Shown: positions 1 through 5,548, numbered from the stretch's first letter. The stretch: DNA of 14,519 nt from a bacterium (GCA_030019105.1 JASEGY010000044.1:1-14519), one strand, 5' to 3'. Numbers and translations: made by a program. The notes: generated by a model from the sequence alone, not told the origin.

Positions 1-42
1 GCCTAAACTCCAAAGGATAACCAACCCCAAAATCTTTTTCAT
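1..42 (-). CDS. 5' end of a divergent exported protein (partial)
   Basis: An ATG at 42-40 on the minus strand opens 14 codons reading MKKILGLVILWSLG before the window ends. Two lysines followed by a hydrophobic stretch is the usual start of a Sec signal peptide or signal anchor, so the product is probably exported or membrane-anchored. It would be divergent from the SAP-like gene at 75. No clear Shine-Dalgarno sequence precedes the ATG. The rest of the gene lies outside the window, so no function can be given, and a chance ORF cannot be excluded. Confidence 0.4.
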   Translation of the reverse strand, partial: MKKILGLVILWSLG

Positions 43-74
43 GAAGTCTATAATTACGGGAAGGAGGTGAGAAA

Positions 75-260
75 ATGAAGATAGCTGATGTAAGGAAAAA
101 GGCTAAAGAGATGGGACTGAAGGCAGCCAGGATGAAGAAGGCTGACCTGATTCGGGCAATCCAGATGGCGGAAGGGAATTCCCCTTGCTTTGAAACAGCC
201 GGAGACTGTTGTGACCAGACCAATTGCTACTGGATAGATGACTGTCTACCTAAAAGATAA
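75..260 (+). CDS. Small SAP-like protein with a cysteine-rich tail
   Basis: This 61-residue protein has a very strong ribosome binding site (AAGGAGGTGAG, 61-71) just before its ATG. Residues 1-33 (VRKKAKEMGLKAARMKKADL, then IRAIQ) match the two-helix pattern of SAP / Rho N-terminal-like motifs, which bind nucleic acid in known families. The tail carries five cysteines (C38, C45, C46, C51, C57), which could bind a metal; that is inference. Small proteins of this layout, with an RAIQ-AEGN motif and a CDQ-C-W-DC tail, are familiar from environmental Gram-negative genomes but, as far as I know, have no assigned role. The gene lies 55 bp upstream of speD on the same strand and may be co-transcribed with it. 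Confidence 0.8.
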   Translation: MKIADVRKKAKEMGLKAARMKKADLIRAIQMAEGNSPCFETAGDCCDQTNCYWIDDCLPKR

Positions 261-315
261 GGTAACAGTTCCCGCAGCCTGGGGCCGGATAATTCGATCG
301 AGGAGGATATTTAAT

Positions 316-678
316 ATGGCTGTTTTGGGTCCACATCTTACTATTGATGGTTATGATTGCCCCCGTTCCAAACTGGAGGACTTCGAACTTATTTATCGAG
401 TCCTGGATGAATTTCCGGCCAGGATAGGACTGAGCAAGATTATGCCTCCTTATGTTTTTCGGTATAGTGGTAAGATACCTGAAAAATGGGGGCTTTCCGG
501 GTTTGTCCTTATCGGTGAAAGTCATATGAGTATCCATACCTTTCCGGAAGCTAAATTTTTGAGTGTGGATATATTTACCTGTATTCAATTTAATCCGGAG
601 GAGGCGGCTTCTTTTATTCAGAAGGCCTTTGGGATTAAGCGGATAGAAATGAACATCTTAAAGCGTGGGCGTGATTAG
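316..678 (+). CDS. speD: S-adenosylmethionine decarboxylase proenzyme
   Basis: The enzyme decarboxylates S-adenosylmethionine to supply the aminopropyl group for spermidine synthesis in the cytoplasm. The 120-residue length fits the short prokaryotic class. The motif GESHMSIHTFPE at residues 67-78 contains the self-cleavage site E68-S69; S69 becomes the pyruvoyl group in this family. H74 and C89 (in DIFTC) lie at the same spacing from that serine as the processing and proton-donor residues H68 and C83 of the Thermotoga enzyme (S63), so the proenzyme looks functional. The frame is open from 238, but the ATG at 316 is chosen because AGGAGG (301-306) precedes it by 9 bases and because the family N-terminus starts there. 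No spermidine synthase gene is adjacent. Confidence 0.95.
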   Translation: MAVLGPHLTIDGYDCPRSKLEDFELIYRVLDEFPARIGLSKIMPPYVFRYSGKIPEKWGLSGFVLIGESHMSIHTFPEAKFLSVDIFTCIQFNPEEAASFIQKAFGIKRIEMNILKRGRD

Positions 679-695
679 AAGAAGACTAAAAGACT

Positions 696-1502
696 ATGCT
701 TAATCAACTGGCAACTGTGTTCAATGGAGACACCTGGTGGGGTCTGGCGGCCTGGATTGGAGTCTTTTATCTCCTGGCCTGGCTTATTCATCGTTTCGCC
801 AGGCGAATTGCGGGCCGGATCATACATGTGGGCCGCTTTACACCGCGCGGCCGCCAGCAGCGGCCTGAACGCCAGGCAACCCTGCAGGGTGTTATCTCCA
901 GCGCTATTAGTGTTGCTGCCTTTATCCTGGCCACGCTGATCACGATAGGGCATTTTGTAGAAGCAGATACCCTGGTGTGGATGGTGGGGCTTTTCACCGC
1001 CGCCTTCGGCCTCGGGGCGCGTCCGCTTGTCAGCGATTTCACGGCCGGTGCCAGCATCCTGTTTGAAGACACCTACGCCGTCGGAGAAAAGGTGGAAATA
1101 CTGAATGTGGAAGGCGTCATTGAGGCGGTAAACCTGCGCACTACCCGGCTGCGTGCTCCCAGCGGAGAACTCTATGTCGTGCCCAACGGCGATGTGCGAC
1201 TGGTGCGCAACTTTAGCCGGGGGCGCTATTCCACTGCTGATATCAAGCTGAAGATCAAAGCGGCCGATCTGGACCGGGCCTTGCCGATCCTGGAGGAGAT
1301 GGGGAAGGAAGCCGTAGCGCTGCTCCCCAACCTGCTGGAACCATGGAAGGTGATCAGCGAGTCAGGCCAAATAGGACAACATACGGAACTGACACTTAAG
1401 GCCAGGGCCAGATTCGGTAAGGCGGTCGAGATGCGGCCGCGCTTACTGTCCATGGTGCAGAAACGGATGACTGAGGCCGGCATTGAATTGGCCGGAAGCT
1501 GA
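696..1502 (+). CDS. MscS-family small-conductance mechanosensitive channel
   Basis: A 268-residue inner-membrane protein that should open under membrane tension and release solutes during hypo-osmotic shock. Three hydrophobic segments are visible (about 14-33, 64-87 and 92-110). The third, rich in Gly and Ala, is the pore-lining helix and runs into GARPLVSDFTAGASILFED (107-125), the family's pore-to-beta-domain signature. The beta domain follows (VGEKVEI, VEGVIEAVNLRTTRLR), then VVPNGDVRLVRNFSR at 161-175, equivalent to the PN...N-S motif of MscS. The alpha/beta C-terminal domain ends near 265. It begins 17 bp after speD with only a weak GA-rich ribosome binding site, so it may share that transcript. 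It is of minimal MscS size, without the extra N-terminal helices of the large MscK/MscM types. Confidence 0.92.
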   Translation: MLNQLATVFNGDTWWGLAAWIGVFYLLAWLIHRFARRIAGRIIHVGRFTPRGRQQRPERQATLQGVISSAISVAAFILATLITIGHFVEADTLVWMVGLFTAAFGLGARPLVSDFTAGASILFEDTYAVGEKVEILNVEGVIEAVNLRTTRLRAPSGELYVVPNGDVRLVRNFSRGRYSTADIKLKIKAADLDRALPILEEMGKEAVALLPNLLEPWKVISESGQIGQHTELTLKARARFGKAVEMRPRLLSMVQKRMTEAGIELAGS

Positions 1503-1513
1503 TACGGAAGAGT

Positions 1514-1537
1514 GGGCCTTGTTTATCGTTTGGGCCA
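1514..1537 (+). repeat. 3'-flanking GGCCTTG motif, copy 1 (divergent)
   Basis: These 24 bases match the motif at 3891-3914 at 20 of 24 positions by direct comparison. They lie 11 bases after the mscS stop codon, in the same orientation as mscS. Short GGCC blocks at both ends could pair. Related copies are at 2871-2892, 3891-3914 and, inverted, 4163-4185. Confidence 0.6.
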
Positions 1538-1552
1538 GGGTTACAGTCGTAA

Positions 1553-2280
1553 TTACTCAGCCGAACAAAAAGAGGAACACAGATTTCAGATGAGTTTGTC
1601 AGTCCGGAGGAGGTATTTGGCAGCCCGATGTATTCCATCGGCCTCAGCTTCCCCTTCGGCGGCAGGAGTGATAAACCCGGGGTTGTCCGCAAGGAGACAA
1701 TGGAGACAGAGTTGGAACGTCAGCGAAGCCGGCATTTAAAAGAAACGGAAGCCCTTCGCCGTCAGGCGGCCGAGATGGAAGATGCTTTAGCCGTGGAAAG
1801 ATCACGCCCGGAAACAGCCATTGATTCACGCCCTGGAATCCCTTTGCCTCCAAAACCTGAAAGAGTCGAAGAATACAAAAATGGAAGGCATCTCCCGCCG
1901 GGCGTCTGAATCCTGAGCCGGCTCAGGTCCTTCTCGGAATAAGAGGAGACTACGGTTCAATCCTTGGTGGAAGTGTTCAGGTGATCCCCGAATTTACTCT
2001 CGGCTTCGGTGGCAGCACCACCTCTTATCAATTAAGCCTTAATGGAAGGATACCTTTGTCCACGCACAGATTTGAGCCTATCCGTCCTTACCTGGGCGCC
2101 GGATTTGGAGTGCTGGCCTTTACTGATGCCCCGGAGGACCTTAACGGCATTCAGGCCACCTTCAACTTGCTGTTCGGCGCCGAAAGGGAATACAGGAACG
2201 GGAAATTGTTCGTGGAGTATATGAACATGAATTTCTTTGAGATCAACCGGCTGCATACCGGATACCGGTTTAAGTTTTAA
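1553..2280 (+). pseudogene. Decayed outer-membrane beta-barrel protein gene
   Basis: Two open segments in different frames read as parts of one or two envelope proteins. The first (1553-1909) has no start codon before an ATG at 1628. It reads through an MYSIGLSFPFGG stretch typical of a final barrel strand, then a charged coiled-coil (about 1700-1810) and a Pro-rich linker. The second (1861-2280, one frame back) encodes about 140 residues with alternating barrel strands (GIRGDYGSILGGSVQVIPEF, PYLGAGFGVLAF) and ends in GYRFKF, a C-terminal aromatic typical of outer-membrane barrels. The frames overlap across an A5 run at 1877-1881, where a one-base slip would join them as ...VEEYK-KWKASPAGRLN.... 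Signal peptide and 5' end are missing. The second part alone (GTG at 1981) could be an expressed small ORF, but it lacks a signal sequence and a good ribosome binding site. Confidence 0.55.
1912..1927. repeat. 16-bp perfect palindrome
   Basis: CCTGAGCCGGCTCAGG is self-complementary over its full length. It starts three bases after the stop codon (TGA, 1907-1909) of the first pseudogene frame and lies within the second frame. No T-run follows, so it is not a typical intrinsic terminator. Confidence 0.6.
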
Positions 2281-2332
2281 ATCCGGGTGCAGCGCAGCGT
2301 CGCTCAATAGGGGGCGACAGCCTATAGCCGTT

Positions 2333-2402
2333 GTCCGTGTCCGTTATTCCGTGTTCGTGGTTTGTTCTGAGGCTGCCACGGACACAGATAACGGACACGG
2401 AC
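2333..2402. repeat. Long inverted repeat upstream of the Asp23 gene
   Basis: GTCCGTGTCCGTTAT (2333-2347) is perfectly complementary to 2388-2402. A second pairing lies inside it: 2351-2360 matches 2376-2385 at 9 of 10 positions. Together they can form a stem of about 25 pairs with a loop of 15 bases. It ends 8 bases before the GGAGG of the Asp23-family gene, so as RNA it could affect that gene's leader. The CCGTGTCCGT wording resembles dispersed repeats common in environmental genomes. Confidence 0.75.
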
Positions 2403-2423
2403 ACGAAAAGGAGGAGTTGGAAA

Positions 2424-2810
2424 ATGGAAGAGAAGAAGCGAAATGATCTTGGTTCTGTCCGGCTAAGTAACGAGGTGGTAGGCACAATAGCCGGTTTAGC
2501 CGCTCAAGGGGTAAAAGGGGTGGCCGGCATGAGCTCGGGTATTATTGACGGGCTGGCCAAAATGTTGACCGGGGATCAATTGATGAAGGGAATCAAGGTT
2601 GAGGTAGGAACAAGAGAGGCTGCCCTGGATATATTTATCATTGCTGAATACGGCGTCCGGATTCCGGAAGTAGCCTGGCGGATACAGCAAACAGTTAAAC
2701 AGGCGGTAGAAGATATGACCGGCCTCTCGGTAGTCGAAGTAAACATCTATGTCCAGGGAATCTACATTGAAAAGGAAAAAGACGCCCATCTCCAAAAGAG
2801 GGTAAGCTAA
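2424..2810 (+). CDS. Asp23/Gls24 family envelope stress protein
   Basis: The 128-residue product has the Asp23 pattern: GSVRLSNEVVGTIAGLAAQ near the N-terminus, VKGVAGM, a central IKVEVGTREAALDIFIIAEYG strand pair, then VAWRIQQTVKQAVEDMTGLS and VVEVNIYVQGIYI. In Staphylococcus, Asp23 is a cytosolic protein held at the membrane by AmaP and linked to cell-envelope stress. An amaP gene and a DUF2273 gene follow here, supporting the same role. The frame is open from 2331, but the ATG at 2424 is chosen because AAAAGGAGGAG (2407-2417) precedes it and because the upstream codons fall inside the inverted repeat at 2333-2402. Confidence 0.9.
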   Translation: MEEKKRNDLGSVRLSNEVVGTIAGLAAQGVKGVAGMSSGIIDGLAKMLTGDQLMKGIKVEVGTREAALDIFIIAEYGVRIPEVAWRIQQTVKQAVEDMTGLSVVEVNIYVQGIYIEKEKDAHLQKRVS

Positions 2811-2814
2811 AGCC

Positions 2815-2861
2815 GGATTTCGGATTGCGGATTTCGGATTGCGGATTTCGGATTGCGGATT
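2815..2861. repeat. Tandem 14-bp repeat, left arm of a repeat island
   Basis: GGATTTCGGATTGC occurs three times in tandem (2815-2828, 2829-2842, 2843-2856), followed by a GGATT remnant. Bases 2831-2861 are the perfect 31-bp reverse complement of 3078-3108. It begins 4 bases after the stop codon of the Asp23-family gene. Confidence 0.9.
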
Positions 2862-2870
2862 GAAGATTGG

Positions 2871-2892
2871 GGCCTTGGTCATCGTTTGGGCA
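2871..2892 (+). repeat. 3'-flanking GGCCTTG motif, copy 2
   Basis: GGCCTTGGTCATCGTTT (2871-2887) is identical to the start of the copy at 3892, and is followed by GGGCA in place of CGGCCA. It lies downstream of the Asp23-family gene, on the same strand, separated from its stop only by the tandem repeat. Confidence 0.75.
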
Positions 2893-2904
2893 ATGGGATC
2901 AATT

Positions 2905-2958
2905 TTGTAGTGGTCGAGCTTGCTCGACAGGACGGCAGAGCAAGCTCTGCAACTACAA
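2905..2958. repeat. Three-stem cloverleaf palindrome
   Basis: Two adjacent hairpins, GTCGAGC/GCTCGAC with a TT loop (2913-2928) and GCAGAGC/GCTCTGC with an AA loop (2935-2950), are enclosed by a 7-bp outer stem (2905-2911 with 2952-2958, TTGTAGT/ACTACAA). The layout is that of a small non-autonomous REP-like repeat. It does not have tRNA consensus bases. Confidence 0.8.
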
Positions 2959-2983
2959 CACCCAATTTGGTCAAGCACTTTTT

Positions 2984-3048
2984 ACGGATAATACGGATTT
3001 GCACGGATAAAAGAATCAGTGAAAATCCGTTAAATCCGTGTCATCCGT
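2984..3048. repeat. ACGGAT / ATCCGT triple inverted repeat
   Basis: Three ACGGAT words (2984, 2993, 3003) face three ATCCGT words (3025, 3034, 3043) with nearly equal spacing, giving an imperfect hairpin. The ATCCGTGTCATCCGTGT wording resembles the repeat upstream of the Asp23 gene at 2333-2402. Confidence 0.65.
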
Positions 3049-3075
3049 GTGCTATTAAATAGTAGTAGCTACACT

Positions 3076-3109
3076 CCAATCCGCAATCCGAAATCCGCAA
3101 TCCGAAATT
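3076..3109. repeat. Right arm of the repeat island (inverted 14-bp repeats)
   Basis: This arm carries GCAATCCGAAATCC (3083-3096) and a second, partial copy. Bases 3078-3108 pair perfectly with 2831-2861 over 31 bp. The pair encloses the motif copy, the cloverleaf and the ACGGAT hairpin, making one nested island in the gap between the Asp23 gene and amaP. No ORF of note lies in it. Confidence 0.88.
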
Positions 3110-3128
3110 GAAAGGGGGGAATGGAAAG

Positions 3129-3707
3129 ATGAACTTTATTTACCGGGTTAGCGTCGCCCTTAGTGTCGCCCTGTCAGTAATGATCCTGTTCGTCGTTGGA
3201 GCCGGTTTGATAGCCCTGTCTTTAGGACTTATTACCCCGGAGATGATAACTGTTTTTGGGCAGACCCTGGCCGGTGAAGATGTTCCGGCTTTAACCGGTC
3301 TTATCCTCTGGGTGGTCTGCCTTTTTGTTGTCTATACTGATTACCGGCTTAATCAACAGGAAAAAGAAGGAGTGAGTCTTCATCATCCACTGGGAGAGGT
3401 GAAGATATCCAGGACCGCCCTGATAGAAGCTATCAACCAGATTGGAGACAGAGAGTCTTATGTGAAAGAAATAAAGCGGACGCGGATTAAATCTTCCCGA
3501 AAGGGTGTAAAGGTTTTTTTTAAAGTCGTGATCTGGACTGAGATACCTGTTCCTGAAGCGATGACCACACTTCAGGAAAAGATTAAAGCCTATCTAGAAG
3601 AAGTAATAGGCGCTCCTAAATGTAAAGAAGTGAAGGTTATGATAGTCAAGATCTTACATACGGAAGTCTCTCGACCAAAAAGGAAGGGAGGGGAAATCTA
3701 TGGATAA
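3129..3707 (+). CDS. amaP: Alkaline shock response membrane anchor protein AmaP
   Basis: A 192-residue inner-membrane protein. Two hydrophobic segments (about 7-36 and 52-71, the second ending VVYTDYRL) form a hairpin. They are followed by a soluble domain containing GEVKISRTALIEAINQI, the family pattern after the second helix, and a C-terminal alpha/beta part. AmaP recruits Asp23 to the membrane in Staphylococcus. The Asp23-family gene lies upstream beyond a 318-bp repeat island, and the DUF2273 gene overlaps the 3' end by 8 bp. The frame is open from a TTG at 3108, but the ATG at 3129 is preferred: GGGGGG (3114-3119) precedes it, and the TTG lies within the repeat arm. Confidence 0.88.
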   Translation: MNFIYRVSVALSVALSVMILFVVGAGLIALSLGLITPEMITVFGQTLAGEDVPALTGLILWVVCLFVVYTDYRLNQQEKEGVSLHHPLGEVKISRTALIEAINQIGDRESYVKEIKRTRIKSSRKGVKVFFKVVIWTEIPVPEAMTTLQEKIKAYLEEVIGAPKCKEVKVMIVKILHTEVSRPKRKGGEIYG

Positions 3708-3882
3708 TTCAAGGGGAAAATTTACAGAGTGGTTAAGCGCTTATCCGGGGATGGCTATTGGCGCCGGAGCCGGTTTGCTGGCGGCCGTACTCTTACTCAC
3801 CCTCGGGTTTGTTAAGACCCTGATTTTAATAGGGTGTATCGGCGGCGGCATCCTGGCAGGTAATATGCTGATGGGGAAATAG
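3700..3882 (+). CDS. DUF2273 family small integral membrane protein
   Basis: This 60-residue protein has two hydrophobic helices (about 17-35 and 37-55) separated by a short GFVKTL turn, with Gly-rich faces (AIGAGAGLLAA, GCIGGGILAGN). That is the DUF2273 layout, regularly found beside amaP and asp23 genes. It probably works with them at the membrane; its biochemical role is unknown. Its ATG lies inside the end of amaP (8-bp overlap, amaP stop at 3705-3707), with GGGAGG (3686-3691) as a well-spaced ribosome binding site, so translation is probably coupled. Confidence 0.85.
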   Translation: MDNSRGKFTEWLSAYPGMAIGAGAGLLAAVLLLTLGFVKTLILIGCIGGGILAGNMLMGK

Positions 3883-3889
3883 GAGGAAT

Positions 3890-3937
3890 ATGGCCTTGGT
3901 CATCGTTTCGGCCACTAATAGTCAACCTGGCGAGTAA
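3890..3937 (+). other. Orphan ribosome binding site plus 15-codon ORF
   Basis: Directly after the DUF2273 stop, AGGAGG (3881-3886) is followed by an ATG at 3890 that opens only 15 codons (MALVIVSATNSQPGE). From the second base of the ATG onward the reading frame consists of the terminal inverted repeat at 3891. The ribosome binding site may have belonged to a further operon gene that the repeat element displaced. A real micropeptide is less likely. Confidence 0.25.
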
Positions 3938-3958
3938 TGTGGCAGCGCTTTCAATCCT

Positions 3959-4003
3959 GTCCCGTAGGGACATATGAGAATAGCCCAGCAATTTATTGCT
4001 GGG
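3959..4003 (+). repeat. REP-like unit, two hairpins
   Basis: GTCCC-GTA-GGGAC (3959-3971) is followed by CCCAGCAA-TTTA-TTGCTGGG (3984-4003). The spacer ends in GAATAGCCCAGC. The unit is mirrored at 4109-4153, where the CCCAGC hairpin comes first, ATAATAG is on the opposite strand, and the small GC-rich hairpin is GCCCC-TCC-GGGGC. Confidence 0.8.
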
Positions 4004-4026
4004 AAACGATGCGAAAGCAGAGTCTT

Positions 4027-4086
4027 AGTCCCGTAGGGACGGCTGAACTGAAGCGCTCGCCTTTTTTCAGTCGTCCCTACGGGACT
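4027..4086. repeat. Central hairpin with 15-bp stem
   Basis: AGTCCCGTAGGGACG (4027-4041) pairs perfectly with 4072-4086. A further CTGAA/TTCAG pairing (4043-4047 with 4066-4070) extends it. Each arm contains the GTCCC-N3-GGGAC palindrome seen at 3959-3971. A six-T run (4062-4067) lies inside the loop side rather than after the stem. Confidence 0.8.
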
Positions 4087-4108
4087 CAGGCGTTGCTCGT
4101 CTCCTGAT

Positions 4109-4153
4109 CCCAGCGATAAATCGCTGGGCTATTATCGAACGCCCCTCCGGGGC
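4109..4153 (-). repeat. REP-like unit, inverted copy
   Basis: CCCAGCGA-TAAA-TCGCTGGG (4109-4128) and GCCCC-TCC-GGGGC (4141-4153) are separated by CTATTATCGAAC. Read on the minus strand this is the same two-hairpin order as 3959-4003, so the element is symmetric around the stem at 4027-4086. Confidence 0.75.
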
Positions 4154-4162
4154 TTCAGCTAA

Positions 4163-4185
4163 TGGCCGAAACGATGACCAAGGCC
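4163..4185 (-). repeat. 3'-flanking GGCCTTG motif, copy 4 (inverted)
   Basis: On the minus strand this is GGCCTTGGTCATCGTTT plus CGGCCA, identical to the copy at 3892-3914. It starts 3 bases beyond the stop codon of the minus-strand beta-propeller gene, so it has the same orientation to its gene as the other copies. Confidence 0.8.
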
Positions 4186-4188
4186 CCA

Positions 4189-5448
4189 TTATTCGAAAAA
4201 TTTCAGTTCGGAGCAAATTCGCTGTGCAATGAGTAATAGCTCGTCTAATGACCGCATTTCAGGTCGTTCCACCTTATCAAAACGTGATGTGAAATCCGGA
4301 TGACCTACAGCCTTAATGCAGCTTGTGTCACCAATTCTCAAACGCCACAGGGCGCAGTCCAACCCGTGAGACCATACGTTCCATTCAACCGACATCAAAG
4401 TCAATCCTCTCACTCCCCCAAATGCCAGCCAGTGTCCATCCGGACTCCAACGAATATCGAGGGGAACACCACCAAACCCAGAATCGACCATCATCAAGAG
4501 CGTCCGATGTTCCATTTCCCAGATTCCTATCTTAGCAGGAGCGTTTTGTATTGGGCATATAAGTAAAGACAGATCCGGGCTTAATTCCGCCGCCAACATA
4601 GATGAATGTACCGGGCAAAGTCTCGGTCGAGAACCAGATTGCACATCGACCAAGCATGCGCCCATGTTTATCATATCCTTGTCCATCGCCGGGAATGATG
4701 CCCACGCAATACGCTTGCTGTCAGCCGAAAGCTTTAGTCGCCTACAAAATTGATTTTCCCAAGACCGCCATAATGGGGTATCCTGGCACAGAACATCTTG
4801 GAAGCCGGCACTGAACTTGGAGAGTCTTAGTTCATTCGTCAACTCTCCTGATCGAGTGTCCCAAATGAATGCTGCGCCAAAATTAAATGCTAAAGCGACA
4901 CGTTGTCCATTTGCATCAACACTCAAGCGAGGCATGTGCGCACTGTATTCACAATCAGTGGGTGGTTCCAACCGGCGAACAGAGCCATGATTGAGGTCAC
5001 AAACCACCAGAGGTGGCCAGTCGAGTGAGCAAGCAGACGCCAGGACTTCGCCTTTGTCGTCAAATTCTATTTCCCTGGAACCAGTAACCCCGACATCGAT
5101 CCGATTGCAGATGACACCCAAAGTGGAGTCTATCAATAAAATTTCTCTCCCCACATGAGCAGCGATCACGGTGCCATCTGGCGAAGGGATAGCGTCATGT
5201 AGCCTTGTCTGACGCAATCTATCAGCGCCTGTGGGACGAACAGTAGGTATAGGCAACACCCGCCATTCGCCAGGGCCATGGTTTGGCCATAAAAACAATG
5301 ATTGTGGCGGACCCGACGGGTCGGAGTTGTTAACTAAAGCACACAAAAACGGAATGTGCCTCGAGAATCGGATGTTGGTGACTCTCTGATCGTTGCTCAT
5401 CGGTATAGTCCATGTAGTTTTAGTGTCTAAACTTTTTTTTATCGACAT
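4189..5448 (-). CDS. WD40-like beta-propeller protein, candidate immunity protein
   Basis: The 419-residue protein contains about seven blade-like repeats, each built around a turn such as SPDGTVIAAH, DDKGEVLASA, DANGQRVALAF, ADSKRIAWAS, SPDLSLLICP and SPDGHWLAFGG, followed by a strand like AFIWDTRSG or IGIWEM. This indicates a WD40/beta-propeller fold, normally a protein-binding scaffold. It has no evident signal peptide or membrane helix and is probably cytoplasmic. GGGG (5457-5460) precedes the ATG by about 8 bases. It is the first gene downstream of the Rhs toxin domain, 137 bp away on the same strand, which is where an immunity gene is expected. Known immunity proteins are often smaller, so that role is inference. 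The stop codon lies 3 bp from the inverted-repeat element. Confidence 0.8.
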   Translation of the reverse strand: MSIKKSLDTKTTWTIPMSNDQRVTNIRFSRHIPFLCALVNNSDPSGPPQSLFLWPNHGPGEWRVLPIPTVRPTGADRLRQTRLHDAIPSPDGTVIAAHVGREILLIDSTLGVICNRIDVGVTGSREIEFDDKGEVLASACSLDWPPLVVCDLNHGSVRRLEPPTDCEYSAHMPRLSVDANGQRVALAFNFGAAFIWDTRSGELTNELRLSKFSAGFQDVLCQDTPLWRSWENQFCRRLKLSADSKRIAWASFPAMDKDMINMGACLVDVQSGSRPRLCPVHSSMLAAELSPDLSLLICPIQNAPAKIGIWEMEHRTLLMMVDSGFGGVPLDIRWSPDGHWLAFGGVRGLTLMSVEWNVWSHGLDCALWRLRIGDTSCIKAVGHPDFTSRFDKVERPEMRSLDELLLIAQRICSELKFFE

Positions 5449-5515
5449 CGATTTGTCCCCCTATCTCAACTCAATAACCTGCACTAAGGCTAAAGCGCGA
5501 AGGTCTCTGCTTTGA

Positions 5516-5548
5516 AGAAACCAGGTTTCTTCAAGAAACCTGGTTTCT
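5516..5548. repeat. 15-bp inverted repeat between rhs and the propeller gene
   Basis: AGAAACCAGGTTTCT (5516-5530) is the perfect reverse complement of 5534-5548, with a 3-base spacer. Each arm is itself nearly palindromic. Similar GAAACC-GGTTTC repeats are dispersed in cyanobacteria and other genomes. It lies 37 bp past the Rhs stop; without a T-run, a terminator role is weak. The remaining bases of this 137-bp gap show no promoter that I can support. Confidence 0.75.

Larger units (their letters stand above)
3891..4185. mobile_element. 295-bp element with 23-bp perfect terminal inverted repeats
   Basis: Bases 3892-3914 are the perfect reverse complement of 4163-4185. Between them lie five smaller palindromes and no credible ORF. 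The outline resembles a non-autonomous element or composite REP cluster (BIME-like). I see no convincing target-site duplication next to the arms and no transposase in the window, so mobility is inference. It fills the gap between the convergent DUF2273 and beta-propeller genes. Its hairpins may also stop transcription from both sides, although no long T-run follows any stem. Confidence 0.6.

Noticed and set aside
49..54. TATAAT as a promoter for the SAP-like gene
   Set aside because: A perfect -10 word, but there is no -35 partner, and the transcript would start at the ribosome binding site itself.
1861..1927. Programmed -1 frameshift in the barrel protein gene
   Set aside because: The A5 run is a weak slippery site and the palindrome is about 30 bases away rather than 5-9. 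The missing gene start favours decay.
2905..2958. tRNA-like cloverleaf
   Set aside because: Stem lengths, AA and TT loops and absence of a T-loop consensus do not fit a tRNA.
2815..3109. CRISPR array
   Set aside because: The 14-bp units are directly tandem without spacers, and the other arm is inverted.
3883..3894. Target-site duplication flanking the 295-bp element
   Set aside because: The bases outside the arms (GGAATAT on the left, CCATTATT on the right) share no convincing direct repeat.
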